64,000 nt of DNA from Stieleria tagensis (GCF_024129865.1 NZ_JAMYFE010000086.1:62001-126000), one strand, 5' to 3'; counted from the stretch's first letter, positions 36,889 to 46,620 are shown. The notes: generated by a model from the sequence alone, not told the origin. Translations and numbers: made by a program.

Positions 36889-37794
36889 TTAGCCGATGAA
36901 GGCGGACTCGCTGCAGCGTCCGGCACCGATCCCGGCGGAGCGACAGCGCTCGATCAGTTCGTCCGCGATTGCTCGATATCGACCGGCAAACTCTTTGGTG
37001 TATTTCGCGTCACAATTGATTTGTGCAGTCGCGATGTGTCGAGGGTCGACCGCTTCGGCCAACCGCGTGGAATTGGGGATCACCGCTTGAAACGGTGTCG
37101 GAATTCCAGGAAAGGGATCACGTACCATTTCACGATGCAATGCCACCTGCGAACGATACAGCGTCCACAGTGTTCCCAGTCCGGTCATCTTGTATCCATA
37201 TTTGCTTATCCGTTGCACCAGATTATGCGTGCCACGCATCGACAATTGGTCGGGAATGCTGGGGATGACATATCCATCAGCGACTTTCATAAACAACCGC
37301 ACTTGCATCGCCACACTGGGTGGGCAATCGACCAAGACAAAGTCAAACTCGGTTCGCAACCAGCGATCCATTTTCCGCATCTGGCGCTGTAGTTGGACCA
37401 GGATTTCTCGCTCGGAAGTGTAGGTGCGACAGAGACGACTGGAGCGAGCCAGGTTGCTAAAGAAATCATCGATTCGAAAGGAACAGGGGATCACCGACAA
37501 TCGATTCTCAGTCGCCAGCACGTTCGACGCACCGCGAATCACATACCGTCCCAAACTGCCCGGATCGAAGTCGACATCGGCCATCGACAAGAACACATCG
37601 TGCAGTGTGCTGCCACGTCGTTCTGCTTGCATCATCCTGGATTCGCCCACCAACAACTCTCCGGCCATGCTTTGGTGGTCGGCATCGATCACCAAAGTCC
37701 GCTGCCCCTGCTCGGCTAAGGTTTCAGCCAACGCGACGGTCGAGGCCGTTTTGCCAACGCCTCCTTTCAAGTTGATCATCAGCAATAGGGGCAT
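36889..37794 (-). CDS. Orphan ParA-family ATPase
   Basis: A 301-residue deviant Walker A ATPase. KGGVGKTAS at residues 10-18 is the signature of ParA/MinD/Soj proteins; Walker A' is TLVIDADHQS and Walker B is FDFVLVDCPPS. There is no adjacent ParB-like or MinD partner, so segregation of a chromosome origin or plasmid is not indicated; positioning of another cargo is possible. An insertion of about 60 residues between the A' and B motifs (SLGRYVIRGASNVLATE region) makes it longer than the simplest ParA. Monocistronic. Confidence 0.82.
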   Translation of the reverse strand: MPLLLMINLKGGVGKTASTVALAETLAEQGQRTLVIDADHQSMAGELLVGESRMMQAERRGSTLHDVFLSMADVDFDPGSLGRYVIRGASNVLATENRLSVIPCSFRIDDFFSNLARSSRLCRTYTSEREILVQLQRQMRKMDRWLRTEFDFVLVDCPPSVAMQVRLFMKVADGYVIPSIPDQLSMRGTHNLVQRISKYGYKMTGLGTLWTLYRSQVALHREMVRDPFPGIPTPFQAVIPNSTRLAEAVDPRHIATAQINCDAKYTKEFAGRYRAIADELIERCRSAGIGAGRCSESAFIG

Positions 37795-38269
37795 TGTCTC
37801 GGCTCGTCGTGTGGTCAGGCTGGAGTGGATTTACGTGCAGGCTTCCCCCGGGGGGGCTATGGGACACTATTGGCTACAGATGAACGTCGTGGCGAAGGCC
37901 GCCTGACTCAGCCCCGGCAAAATCACAGCGGCAAACATCGGTTCGCCGATTTTATCGCTATCAGCGATTCAACCTGATCCTTATCCAGCGCCGGTTTCAC
38001 ACCGACGTTCCTCGCACCGGCCGGCTCAACCGGTTGCAAATCCGTTGGGCCTGAACCCGATCGTCGGTTGTGACCATCCTGACCGCTAATTCCCCAACCC
38101 AATGGCCGCCATTCGTTACCCGCCGGCGATGAAAAACTGGGTGCGACAGGCACAGATGACGATGCCGAATGCGATGTGTTCCATCCTGCGCAGGTCAGTC
38201 GACGAATCAGCAATCGAGCTCGCCTGCTGCAGAGAGCCAATCAACCGCTTTGCAGACACCGGCACCTCG
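37795..38269. other. Intergenic region upstream of the giant DUF11 protein gene
   Basis: About 475 bases between divergent genes with no coding region I can support; one in-frame ATG at 38102 would extend the downstream protein by 56 residues of un-signal-like sequence. A CCCCCGGGGGG tract is present near 37,850. The promoters of both genes must lie here but I cannot identify them. Confidence 0.5.
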
Positions 38270-41200
38270 ATGAAATCTCGTTACGGCTCCTCCAACCCAC
38301 CGGCCCGACGACCCCGTCCCCAAACGGCGCGCGACAAACGACGTCGAAATTCGACCGCGTTTCGCCCGCGTATGGAGACGCTAGAAATGCGTCGTGTGTT
38401 GGCAGCGGCGACCAATTTGGCAGCGATCTCCGGAACCGTCTACGACGACATCAACAACAACAATGTGGTCGATGCCGGCGACGTCCGGATTGCCGATGCG
38501 CAGATTCGTTTAGAATCCACCAGTGGTTCGTTGATCCAAACGACAACCAGCGACGCTTCGGGCCTGTATTCCTTCCCGATGCTGACCGCCGGCAGTTACA
38601 TCGTTCGCCAACCCGCGCAAACGACGCCCAGCAATCGGAATTTGGTTGAAAAGGTGTCTTCGACGATCACGATCACCACCGACGACGTGACCGGCACCTT
38701 GTCGACGCGAATCGATTCCTTTGATTCGACATCGCAAACCGTCACCGACAACATCGCCGACAACATCCCGGTGACCAGCCAAATGAACGCCCCCGAAGCC
38801 ATCGGTGGCCAGCGTGACTTGGTCGTCAACGACGTCAGCGCCTCGGACGATAGCGGCGTGCAACTGGCAATCGCTTCCTCGCTGGGCGTGATCAGTTTCG
38901 ACTCATTGACCGGTGGTGATGGTGAACGTCGTGTGATTTGGGACGGCATCGATTCCGACCCCATCAACGTCGACGACACGGGATTGGACGTCGACTTGAC
39001 CGCCGGTGGCCAAGCGTTTGGTTTCAACCTGGTCGCCGGCAGCGACTCGGATGACTCGATCGCAATTCTGCGACTGTACTCCGACGACAACAACCCGGCC
39101 ACCGCCAGTCGCTACTCCTTCGCCCGGGTCCCGATCCCGGAAACCGCTAGCTTCGACATTCGTGAAATCGAATACGTCGCCTTCACTGCTTTCCAGAGCG
39201 TCGGTGGCGGCGCGGACCTGACCAACATCACCGCGATCGAATTGGAAATCGAAGGCGGGCGTCGCACCGACGGTGTTGCGGAACTGATCGGTGCGTTTGC
39301 AATGACGCAGTTCAACGCTGATTTCGACAACTATGACGAAGCCGAATTGGCGATCACCAAAACGGTCGACAATGCGTCGCCCAATGTCGGCGACACGATC
39401 AACTACACCGTTCAGTTGACCAACAATGGCCCGGCCGACGCCACCAATGTGCAAGTCACCGACCAATTGCCCGCCGGTGTCCAATTCCTGTCCTCATCGG
39501 CCGGCAACAATTACAACGCCAGCACCGGGATCTGGAATGTCGGCACGCTGACCGCAGGCCAAAACAATCAAGCCACGTTGGTGATCACCGGCCGGGTCAC
39601 GACCGTGGGATCCAAAAACAATGTTGCCACGATCACGCGCAGCGATCAAACCGACCAAATCGACAGCAACAACTCGGCATCGGTGAACCTGACACCACAG
39701 CAAATCGATCTCGAGGTCAGCAAGTCGATTGACAACGTGCTGCCCAATGTGGGTGACACAGTCACCTTCACCGTGGTTGCCGCCAACCGTCTGGGCCAGG
39801 ATGCGACGGGCGTCCAAGTTCGCGACCAACTGCCCGCCGGACTGCGGATTGCCGCCCCCGGCGATGTGACCACGACGACCGGTTCCTACAACTCGGCCAA
39901 TGGCGTCTGGGACGTCGGTACGATTTCCGGGAACACGACGGAAACGCTGACGATCCGCGCCATCGTCGACACCGCCGGTTCGCGAACCAATTCCGCCGAA
40001 GTCATCGCGGCCAACGAAGCCGATATCGACAGCATCCCGGGAGATGGGACCGGCGATGATTTTTCCAGTGTCACCTTTGCCACCGCTGCCGCCAACCTGA
40101 GCCTGACGAAAACCGTCGACGATGCGACGCCCAATTTGAACAGCATCGTTAACTTCACCGTCACCGTCTCCAACGCCGGCCCGAATGATGCAACCGGCGT
40201 CACCGTGCTGGACCAATTGCCGCCGGGACTGACTTTCCTGATGTCCTCGGCGCCTGGGCAATACAACCCCAACACCGGCATTTGGGACATCGGCACGCTG
40301 CCCAACAACGGCAGCACGTCATTGACGATCCAAGCCTCGGTGGACCAAATCGGAGTCAAAACAAACTCCGCACAGGTCGAGACCGCGGATCAGGACGATA
40401 GCAACAGCACACCGGGCAACGATGTGCCGGGCGAAGATGATCAAGCCCAAGTCCAGATCACTCCGCAAGCGGCCGACCTGTCACTGATCAAAAGCGTCAA
40501 CAATCTGTCGCCCGACATCGGCGACACGGTCCGGTTCCAAATCACCGTTTCCAATAGCGGCCCCAGCACGGCGACCGGAGTTCAAGTCCGCGACCAATTG
40601 CCCTCGGGGACCCAGTTCGTCGCCGCCAACTATGCCCCCGGCAGTGGCAACGGCGGCGTGGCGGACTTCGATTCGGTCAGTGGAATTTGGAATGTCGGCA
40701 CCCTCGCTTCTGGGACGTCGGTGACGTTGAATCTCGATGCGATCGTCACCGGCGCGGGGTTCCAAACCAATATGGCTGAAATCATTGCGTCGGATCAGCC
40801 CGACACCGACAGCACACCGAACAACGGCGATCCAACCGAAGACGACCAAGACGACGCACAAATTCGGCCGCGTCAGATCGATTTGATGTTGAATAAAACC
40901 GTCGACAACTATTCGCCGACGGTGGGCGACGAAATCGAGTTTGTGATCACCGTCAACAACACCGGCGATGATGTGGCCACCGGTGTGACTGTCGCCGAAC
41001 AATTGCCCGCCGGTGTCACGTCGATCGACGAGTCGCCGTCACGTGGCAGTTATGACCGTTCGACCGGCATTTGGACCATCGGTTCGATCGGGATCAACGA
41101 TCCGGTGACGCTGACGATCCGCACCCGAGTCGATTCGATCGGAATGGGCACCAACAGCGCCCAGGTCCAGACCGCCGACCAACGCGACATCGACAGCACG

Positions 41201-43945
41201 CCCGGAAACAACGTGCCCACCGAGGACGATCAGGATTCCGTGGCATTCACGACGGAATCCGCCGACCTGTCACTGGAAAAAGTGGTGTTCGGCGATAGCC
41301 ACCCCAATGCCGGTGACCAGATTTCGTTCGACATCACGGTCACCAACAGCGGTCCCGATAACGCGACCGGAGTCCAAGTCCGCGACCTGCTGCCGACCGG
41401 ATTGACGTATGTCTCCAACAGCGTTTCGGCTGGCATCTACAACTCGGCCAGCGGCGTCTGGACGATCGGCGAAGTGCCCGCTCCGACCGAACGACAAACC
41501 CTGATCATCGGCCCCGAAGTGTTCACGGCGACCAGCGGGAACATGGTGTTCTCCCAGCAAAACAGCCCGATCACGCATGACAGCCCGATCGCGTTGTTCC
41601 AAAGTGACCCGCTGGGCGAAACGGCAAATGCCTTGGTCGCACTCGGCTATCTACCCTCGCAATTCCAACTGCGCGAAGTTTCGCTGGCAACGAATCCGAG
41701 CGGCATCAATATTGAAATCCGATTTCTCGGCACCGCATTGGAAGGCGTCGATGTGCCGCGGATCAATGTGATCGGCAATTTGAACACCGCGGTCAACACC
41801 GAAACGATCGAAGACAGCGCGGTGGACGTCAACGCATTCGCGACGCTGCGGATCAATGCGATCGTCGACACAATCAACGACGTTACCAACATCGCCCAAG
41901 TCATCGCCGCCGATCAAGCCGACCCAGACAGCACGCCGGGCAACAGCGTTGAAACCGAAGACGACTATGCCAGCGCCACGATCATGCCGCAGTCGATCGA
42001 CCTGTCGCTGACCAAGACCGCCAGCGTCGATCGGCCCAATCCGGGCGACGAAGTCACGTTCACGCTCTCGGTCAGCAACGACGGACAGGATCCGGCGACC
42101 GGTGTCGAAGTCACCGATCTGCTGCCGCCCGGTTTGACATTCGTCCGCAGCCAGCCCTCGGGCGTCTATGACCCCACCACCGGCGTGTGGACCGTGGGCG
42201 GTGTCGGGACCGGTGAAACCGAATCGCTGCTGATCGTTGTGATGGTCAATTCGGACTTCGCCGAAACCAATAACGCCGAGGTCACCGCGGCCGACCAGCG
42301 TGACATCGATAGCACTCCGGGCAACGGCGACCCCAACGAAGACGACTCGGCCGGCGCCACCGTGACACCGGCGACCGCGGACCTGTCGGTCAGTAAAACC
42401 GTCGATGACAACACGCCCAATGTCGGCAGCCAAGTGGTGTTCACGATCGTCGTCGCCAATGATGGCCCAGACATCGCGACCGGTGTCCAATTGCGAGACC
42501 AAATCCCCGCCGGCATGACCGTTGTCGAATCGACGGTCAGCACGGGCACCTATGACGCCGGAACCGGTGTGTGGGATTTGGACATGATCGCCGTCGACGG
42601 CCAGGAAACGCTGACAATTACCGCCAGCGTTGACAGTGTGGATGACAAAACCAACATCGCCCAAATCATCGCCAGCGACCAGTTTGATCCCGACAGTCGC
42701 CCCGCCAACGACGATCCCGACGAAGACGACCAGGATAGCGCGGCGCTGTCACCGGAACTGGTGGATTTGGCGCTGGTCAAAACCGTTGATGACGACAATC
42801 CGAACATCGGTGAAGTCGTGTTGTTTGAATTGGGAGTGTCCAACGAGGGCCCGTCCACCGCCACCGGTGTCACGGTGCTCGACCAACTGCCCGATGGCCT
42901 GACCTACCAGACCTCGCGCGCCAGCCTGGGTGTATACGATCCCAACACCGGGATCTGGAACGTCGGCGAAGTCCCCGTCGGAGCCACGCCGACGCTGCAA
43001 ATCGAAGCCGTCGTGGGGATGATCACCGGCGCCGTAAACACCGCCGAAATTCAGTCCGCCGATCAACCCGATTCGGACAGCACACCGGCCAACGGAGACC
43101 CCAGTGAAGACGACCAAGCCTCGGTCACACTGACCACCCAGATCGCCGACCTGTCGTTAACCAAATCGGTCAACAACGACGCGCCCGGGCGCAACGACGA
43201 AGTCGAATTCACAATTCGGGTGACCAACTTGGGCCCCAATCATGCCACCGAAGTCGTCGTCAATGATCCACTGCCACCAGGATTGCGATTCGTTTCGTCC
43301 GACGCCACCGGCGGCAGTTATGATCCCGACACCGGTCTGTGGACGATCCCAACGATCGACGCCGACCAGTTCCAACAATTGCGGTTGGTGGCCGCAGTGA
43401 CCAGTGCCGAACCCTCCACCAACGTCGCCGAAATCATCCAATCGCAGCAGATCGATCCCAATAGCACACCCGGAAACGGAGACCCCGATGAAGACGACAT
43501 CGCGTCGGCCAGCGTCACGCCGCCGGTGATCGACATTTCGGTTGCCGGAACCACCAGCAACGAAACTCCGCTCGAAGGCGATACCATCCAAGTCGCGTTC
43601 ACGGCAACCAATGATGGCCCCGCCGATGCCACGGGCATCGAATTCGCTGTGGCCATCCCCGACGGGTTCGCATTGGTCAGCAGCCAGCCGCAATCCGGCA
43701 GCTACGACAGCACCACCGGTCGCTGGAACCTGGGCGACCTGGATGCCGGCCAAGCGACGCGGTTGGTGCTGAACCTGAGAATCGATCAACGCGGAATCAA
43801 GAACGTGGAGATCGAATTGGTGGCCGCCAATGAGTTCGATATCGACAGCACGCCGGACAACCAGATTGATTCCGAAGACGACCAAGCTTCGGTGCTGATC
43901 AAAGCCCCCCGACTGCTGCAAAAGAGACTGTTCCTGTCTCGCTAA
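38270..43945 (+). CDS. Giant secreted protein with eleven DUF11 repeats
   Basis: An 1891-residue surface or extracellular protein. The start MKSRYGSS is followed by a basic stretch and the planctomycete export motif FRPRMETLEMRRVLAA (about residues 31-46). An SdrD B-like domain follows (ISGTVYDDINNNNVVDAGDV), then a region to about 400 without clear assignment. Eleven DUF11 repeats of about 125-150 residues run to near the C-terminus, each with the pattern DLSLTKTVDDxxPNVGD...DQLPAGLTFV. Ten of them end in an acidic DSTPGNGDPDEDDQAS-like linker that looks calcium-binding. Repeat 6 carries an insertion of about 70 residues. There is no dockerin, sortase motif or PEP tail; it ends RLFLSR. Probable role in cell-surface structure or adhesion. 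Confidence 0.85.
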   Translation: MKSRYGSSNPPARRPRPQTARDKRRRNSTAFRPRMETLEMRRVLAAATNLAAISGTVYDDINNNNVVDAGDVRIADAQIRLESTSGSLIQTTTSDASGLYSFPMLTAGSYIVRQPAQTTPSNRNLVEKVSSTITITTDDVTGTLSTRIDSFDSTSQTVTDNIADNIPVTSQMNAPEAIGGQRDLVVNDVSASDDSGVQLAIASSLGVISFDSLTGGDGERRVIWDGIDSDPINVDDTGLDVDLTAGGQAFGFNLVAGSDSDDSIAILRLYSDDNNPATASRYSFARVPIPETASFDIREIEYVAFTAFQSVGGGADLTNITAIELEIEGGRRTDGVAELIGAFAMTQFNADFDNYDEAELAITKTVDNASPNVGDTINYTVQLTNNGPADATNVQVTDQLPAGVQFLSSSAGNNYNASTGIWNVGTLTAGQNNQATLVITGRVTTVGSKNNVATITRSDQTDQIDSNNSASVNLTPQQIDLEVSKSIDNVLPNVGDTVTFTVVAANRLGQDATGVQVRDQLPAGLRIAAPGDVTTTTGSYNSANGVWDVGTISGNTTETLTIRAIVDTAGSRTNSAEVIAANEADIDSIPGDGTGDDFSSVTFATAAANLSLTKTVDDATPNLNSIVNFTVTVSNAGPNDATGVTVLDQLPPGLTFLMSSAPGQYNPNTGIWDIGTLPNNGSTSLTIQASVDQIGVKTNSAQVETADQDDSNSTPGNDVPGEDDQAQVQITPQAADLSLIKSVNNLSPDIGDTVRFQITVSNSGPSTATGVQVRDQLPSGTQFVAANYAPGSGNGGVADFDSVSGIWNVGTLASGTSVTLNLDAIVTGAGFQTNMAEIIASDQPDTDSTPNNGDPTEDDQDDAQIRPRQIDLMLNKTVDNYSPTVGDEIEFVITVNNTGDDVATGVTVAEQLPAGVTSIDESPSRGSYDRSTGIWTIGSIGINDPVTLTIRTRVDSIGMGTNSAQVQTADQRDIDSTPGNNVPTEDDQDSVAFTTESADLSLEKVVFGDSHPNAGDQISFDITVTNSGPDNATGVQVRDLLPTGLTYVSNSVSAGIYNSASGVWTIGEVPAPTERQTLIIGPEVFTATSGNMVFSQQNSPITHDSPIALFQSDPLGETANALVALGYLPSQFQLREVSLATNPSGINIEIRFLGTALEGVDVPRINVIGNLNTAVNTETIEDSAVDVNAFATLRINAIVDTINDVTNIAQVIAADQADPDSTPGNSVETEDDYASATIMPQSIDLSLTKTASVDRPNPGDEVTFTLSVSNDGQDPATGVEVTDLLPPGLTFVRSQPSGVYDPTTGVWTVGGVGTGETESLLIVVMVNSDFAETNNAEVTAADQRDIDSTPGNGDPNEDDSAGATVTPATADLSVSKTVDDNTPNVGSQVVFTIVVANDGPDIATGVQLRDQIPAGMTVVESTVSTGTYDAGTGVWDLDMIAVDGQETLTITASVDSVDDKTNIAQIIASDQFDPDSRPANDDPDEDDQDSAALSPELVDLALVKTVDDDNPNIGEVVLFELGVSNEGPSTATGVTVLDQLPDGLTYQTSRASLGVYDPNTGIWNVGEVPVGATPTLQIEAVVGMITGAVNTAEIQSADQPDSDSTPANGDPSEDDQASVTLTTQIADLSLTKSVNNDAPGRNDEVEFTIRVTNLGPNHATEVVVNDPLPPGLRFVSSDATGGSYDPDTGLWTIPTIDADQFQQLRLVAAVTSAEPSTNVAEIIQSQQIDPNSTPGNGDPDEDDIASASVTPPVIDISVAGTTSNETPLEGDTIQVAFTATNDGPADATGIEFAVAIPDGFALVSSQPQSGSYDSTTGRWNLGDLDAGQATRLVLNLRIDQRGIKNVEIELVAANEFDIDSTPDNQIDSEDDQASVLIKAPRLLQKRLFLSR

Positions 43946-44047
43946 AAAAAACCGCTTCTCAACCTTGCGGATTCCGGGCCCAGACATTACGCTTCGCGGC
44001 CCTAAACATCATTTTCAAACCAAATTCCCTCCCCCGAGGAAGCTACC

Positions 44048-44254
44048 ATGACGCTCGATCGCAGCCTGAAGGTAAAAGCCGGGGCGATCAAGTCGCGAAA
44101 CGTGCTGACCCGAGCCGAGCGGATCGCCCAGTTGCAAAAACTGGAGAAATTCAACGAGGAAGACGACATCCTGGGCATGCCCAAGGTGCGCGTTGTCAAA
44201 GTCTCGTTGAAGAAGAAGAAAAAGGTCAAGAAAGCCGACGACGACAAGAAATAG
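44048..44254 (+). CDS. Small basic protein (Verrucomicrobia/Chlamydiae/Planctomycetes type)
   Basis: A 68-residue, strongly basic protein beginning MTLDRSLKVKAGAIKSRNVL and TRAERIAQL, which is the conserved start of the small basic protein family TIGR04137 shared by these phyla. The C-terminus is a lysine-rich tail (SLKKKKKVKKADDDKK). The family is thought to associate with the ribosome, but function is not established. A good GAGGA ribosome-binding site lies 8 bases before the ATG. It is 102 bases downstream of the giant protein gene and may be independent. Confidence 0.85.
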   Translation: MTLDRSLKVKAGAIKSRNVLTRAERIAQLQKLEKFNEEDDILGMPKVRVVKVSLKKKKKVKKADDDKK

Positions 44255-44434
44255 GCTCTCTCGCCGTTTCCCTGTTTCTTCGTGGCGACCTCACCGCAAG
44301 CGACTTTTTTCGTTCCATCACATCGCAGATTCGCCGCAAGTCGGGTTCGTGTTGAACACAGCCCGACGCGAGAGTTCCAAAGTTGCGCTTTTGCCCGTTG
44401 TGCTTTTGCCCGTGGGGCACTGGTTTTCGGTAAC

Positions 44435-44491
44435 CCGAAGCGTCAGCGAGGGGATCCCGTTAACACCCAAAATCCCTCGCTCACGCGTCGG
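44435..44491. repeat. REP-like palindrome
   Basis: CCGAAGCGTCAGCGAGGG (44435-44452) is the inverted partner of CCCTCGCTCACGCGTCGG (44474-44491), matching at 16 of 18 positions, so the whole unit can form a long hairpin. A related smaller hairpin (GTCGGG 44340-44345 with CCCGAC 44362-44367) lies just upstream, and GCTTTTGCCCGT is repeated twice (44388-44415). No gene is found in 44255-44751. Confidence 0.6.
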
Positions 44492-44580
44492 ATTGTGATT
44501 CAATCGCAACTTCAAACGTGTGAGCCAGGGTTGCGAAATCATCCCCCCATATGACACGGGGTGCTGATTAAAAGCGACCA

Positions 44581-44616
44581 AGCCGTGGCGAATTTTTTCG
44601 CGCACGGCTTTTTTAT
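44581..44616 (+). terminator. Strong rho-independent terminator
   Basis: AGCCGTGGCGAA (44581-44592) pairs with TTCGC-G-CACGGCT (44597-44609) in a stem of about 12 bp with one bulged base, followed by TTTTTTATT. It lies 330 bases beyond the small basic protein gene and 137 bases before the desaturase ATG. It may end a read-through transcript or a small RNA, or act as an attenuator in the desaturase leader. Confidence 0.8.
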
Positions 44617-44751
44617 TGCCCGATTGCTCTGCCGGGGGACTTGGCAGTTAGCATAGAACGAAGCTGTAGAGGTCACCCGGCGAGCGCGCCGGAGGTCTTT
44701 CCATTTCGCAAGACTTACCTGGCCGATTGCCTCAACGAATCCAGACTCGCC

Positions 44752-45783
44752 ATGTCCACCGCCGATGCGCCCGTGACGCCTGAAACGAGATCCGAATCCG
44801 CGGAAACGGACCAAACGGTTCAAACTGCGGCCGTCGACCAAACCACCGCCGACCAGCTACCGGCCTACGATCCTCAACGACTTGCCCCACCAGAACAGAC
44901 GCGGCCGACCCGGATCCTGTGGGAATACGTCGCGGTATTAACCGCGGTGCACCTGGTCGCCCTGCTAGCAGTGCTGCCCTGGACTGCCGCCTATCTGTTC
45001 ACTTGGTCCGGGTTGATCATCGGCATCGCCGGCCACTTTGTGTTCGGCATGATGGGAATCACAATCGGTTACCACCGCCTATTGACCCACCGCGGATTCA
45101 CCTGCCCCAAATGGCTTGAGCACGGATTGGCGATCTTGGGGATGTGCAATCTGCAAGATTCGCCGGCGCGGTGGGTCGCCATTCACCGCATGCACCACCA
45201 GCACAGCGACAAACAACCCGATCCGCACTCGCCGCTGGTCAATTTCCTGTGGGGTCACGTCGGCTGGGTTCTGGTCCGTAACCGCGACCTGGACCGCACC
45301 AGTCACTACGAGCGCTATGTGCGCGACCTGTTGCGCGACCCGTTCTACTTGCGACTGGAGCGAAGAGGCGGCTGGTTCTTCGTCTTCCTCGCTCATGCCG
45401 CCTTGATCACACTCGTGGGTGCCGTGGTCGGATTCATCATCGGCGGCGGATCAGAAGCGATTCGCTATGCGGCTAGCTACTACGTTTGGGGTGTCGCGGC
45501 ACGCACCGTATTCGTGCTGCACGGCACTTGGGCAGTGAATTCGGTGGCCCACGTCTTTGGCTATCGCAATTACGAAACACGGGACGAAAGCCGCAACAAT
45601 TGGTTGGTCGCATTGCTGTCACACGGCGAGGGCTGGCACAACAACCACCATGCCGAACCACGCTCGGCGGCCCACGGTCACCGCTGGTGGGAATACGACA
45701 TGTCTTGGTGGGTGATCCGCAGCTTGGAAATGGTCGGACTGGCCAAAGACGTCGTCCGCCCCAAATCGATGACCAAGTCTTAG
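44752..45783 (+). CDS. Membrane fatty acid (acyl-CoA/acyl-lipid delta-9 type) desaturase
   Basis: A 343-residue di-iron desaturase. Three His boxes are present: HRLLTHRGF (HxxxxH), HRMHHQHSD (HxxHH) and HNNHHAEPRSAAHG (HxxHH). Four hydrophobic segments surround them (for example VAVLTAVHLVALLAVLPW and LFTWSGLIIGIAGHFVFGMM). It would introduce a double bond in saturated acyl chains at the membrane using oxygen and an electron donor. ATG 44752 is chosen because the preceding in-frame sequence (from 44641) is not family-like. Regulation through the upstream terminator is possible. Confidence 0.9.
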   Translation: MSTADAPVTPETRSESAETDQTVQTAAVDQTTADQLPAYDPQRLAPPEQTRPTRILWEYVAVLTAVHLVALLAVLPWTAAYLFTWSGLIIGIAGHFVFGMMGITIGYHRLLTHRGFTCPKWLEHGLAILGMCNLQDSPARWVAIHRMHHQHSDKQPDPHSPLVNFLWGHVGWVLVRNRDLDRTSHYERYVRDLLRDPFYLRLERRGGWFFVFLAHAALITLVGAVVGFIIGGGSEAIRYAASYYVWGVAARTVFVLHGTWAVNSVAHVFGYRNYETRDESRNNWLVALLSHGEGWHNNHHAEPRSAAHGHRWWEYDMSWWVIRSLEMVGLAKDVVRPKSMTKS

Positions 45784-45790
45784 TGGTGCT

Positions 45791-45826
45791 CCCACGTTTA
45801 AAAGTGGGGTAAGCTTCCAGCTTGCC
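45791..45826. repeat. Double-hairpin intergenic element after the desaturase gene
   Basis: CCCAC (45791-45795) pairs with GTGGG (45804-45808), and AAGCT (45811-45815) with AGCTT (45819-45823). The block GTGGGGTAAGCTTCCAGCTT (from 45804) looks like a planctomycete intergenic repeat and may also terminate transcription. No gene lies in 45784-46864. Confidence 0.35.
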
Positions 45827-45870
45827 ATCATTACACCGGGTGAATCGGTTCCACACCGCCAATCAAACGC

Positions 45871-46620
45871 GGGCCCCACGCAGAACATTCTTCTACCAAA
45901 TCTTCGCCCACCCGCAATCGCCGGTGAAACCGTCTGAACCCTGGCGGGCCCAGCTACGACCAAGCGATCAGCAACGCTGCAGGCCCCGCGCAGAACATTC
46001 TTCTGCCAAACCTTCGCCCACTCGCGATCGCTGGTGAAACCGTCTGAACCCTGGCGGGCCCAGCTACGACCAAGCGATCAGCAACGCTGCAGGCCCCGCG
46101 CAGAACATTCTTCTGCCAAATCTTCGCCCACCCGCAATCGACGGCGAAACCGTCTGAACCCTGGCGGGCCCAGCTACGACCAAGCGATCAGCAACGCTGC
46201 AGGTCCCACGCAGAACTTTCTTCTGCCAAATCTTCGCCCACCCGCGATCGCTGGTGAAACCGTCTGAACCCTGGCGGGCCCAGCTACGACCAAGCGATCA
46301 GCAACGCTGCAGGCCCCGCGCAGAACATTCTTCTGCCAAATCTTTGCCCACCCGCAATCGCTGGTGAAACCGTCTGAACCCTGGCGGGCCCAGCTACGAC
46401 CAAGCGATCAGCAACGCTGCAGGTCCCACGCAGAACATTCTTCTGCCAAACCTTCGCCCACCCGCAATCGCCGGTGAAACCGTCTGAACCCTGGCGGGCC
46501 CAGCTACGACCAAGCGATCAGCAACGCTGCAGGTCTCCCACGCAGAACATTCTTCTGCCAAATCTTCGCCCACCCGCAATCGCCGGCGATACCGTCTGAA
46601 CCCTGGCGGGCCCAGCTACG
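45871..46620. repeat. Tandem array of about seven 110-bp repeats
   Basis: The anchor CGTCTGAACCCTGGCGGGCC starts at 45931, 46041, 46151, 46261, 46371, 46481 and 46593, a period of exactly 110 bp except the last (112). Each unit contains three short palindromes: CTGG-CGGGC-CCAG, CAGC-AAC-GCTG and GCAGAA-CATTC-TTCTGC. Units differ at few positions. As 110 is not a multiple of three, open frames through the array change phase and it is not a protein repeat. There are no unique spacers, so it is not a CRISPR. A core of 24 bp recurs inverted at 10537-10560. Confidence 0.95.

Noticed and set aside
45871-46620. CRISPR array
   Set aside because: The 110-bp units are contiguous with no unique spacers, and no cas gene is in the window.
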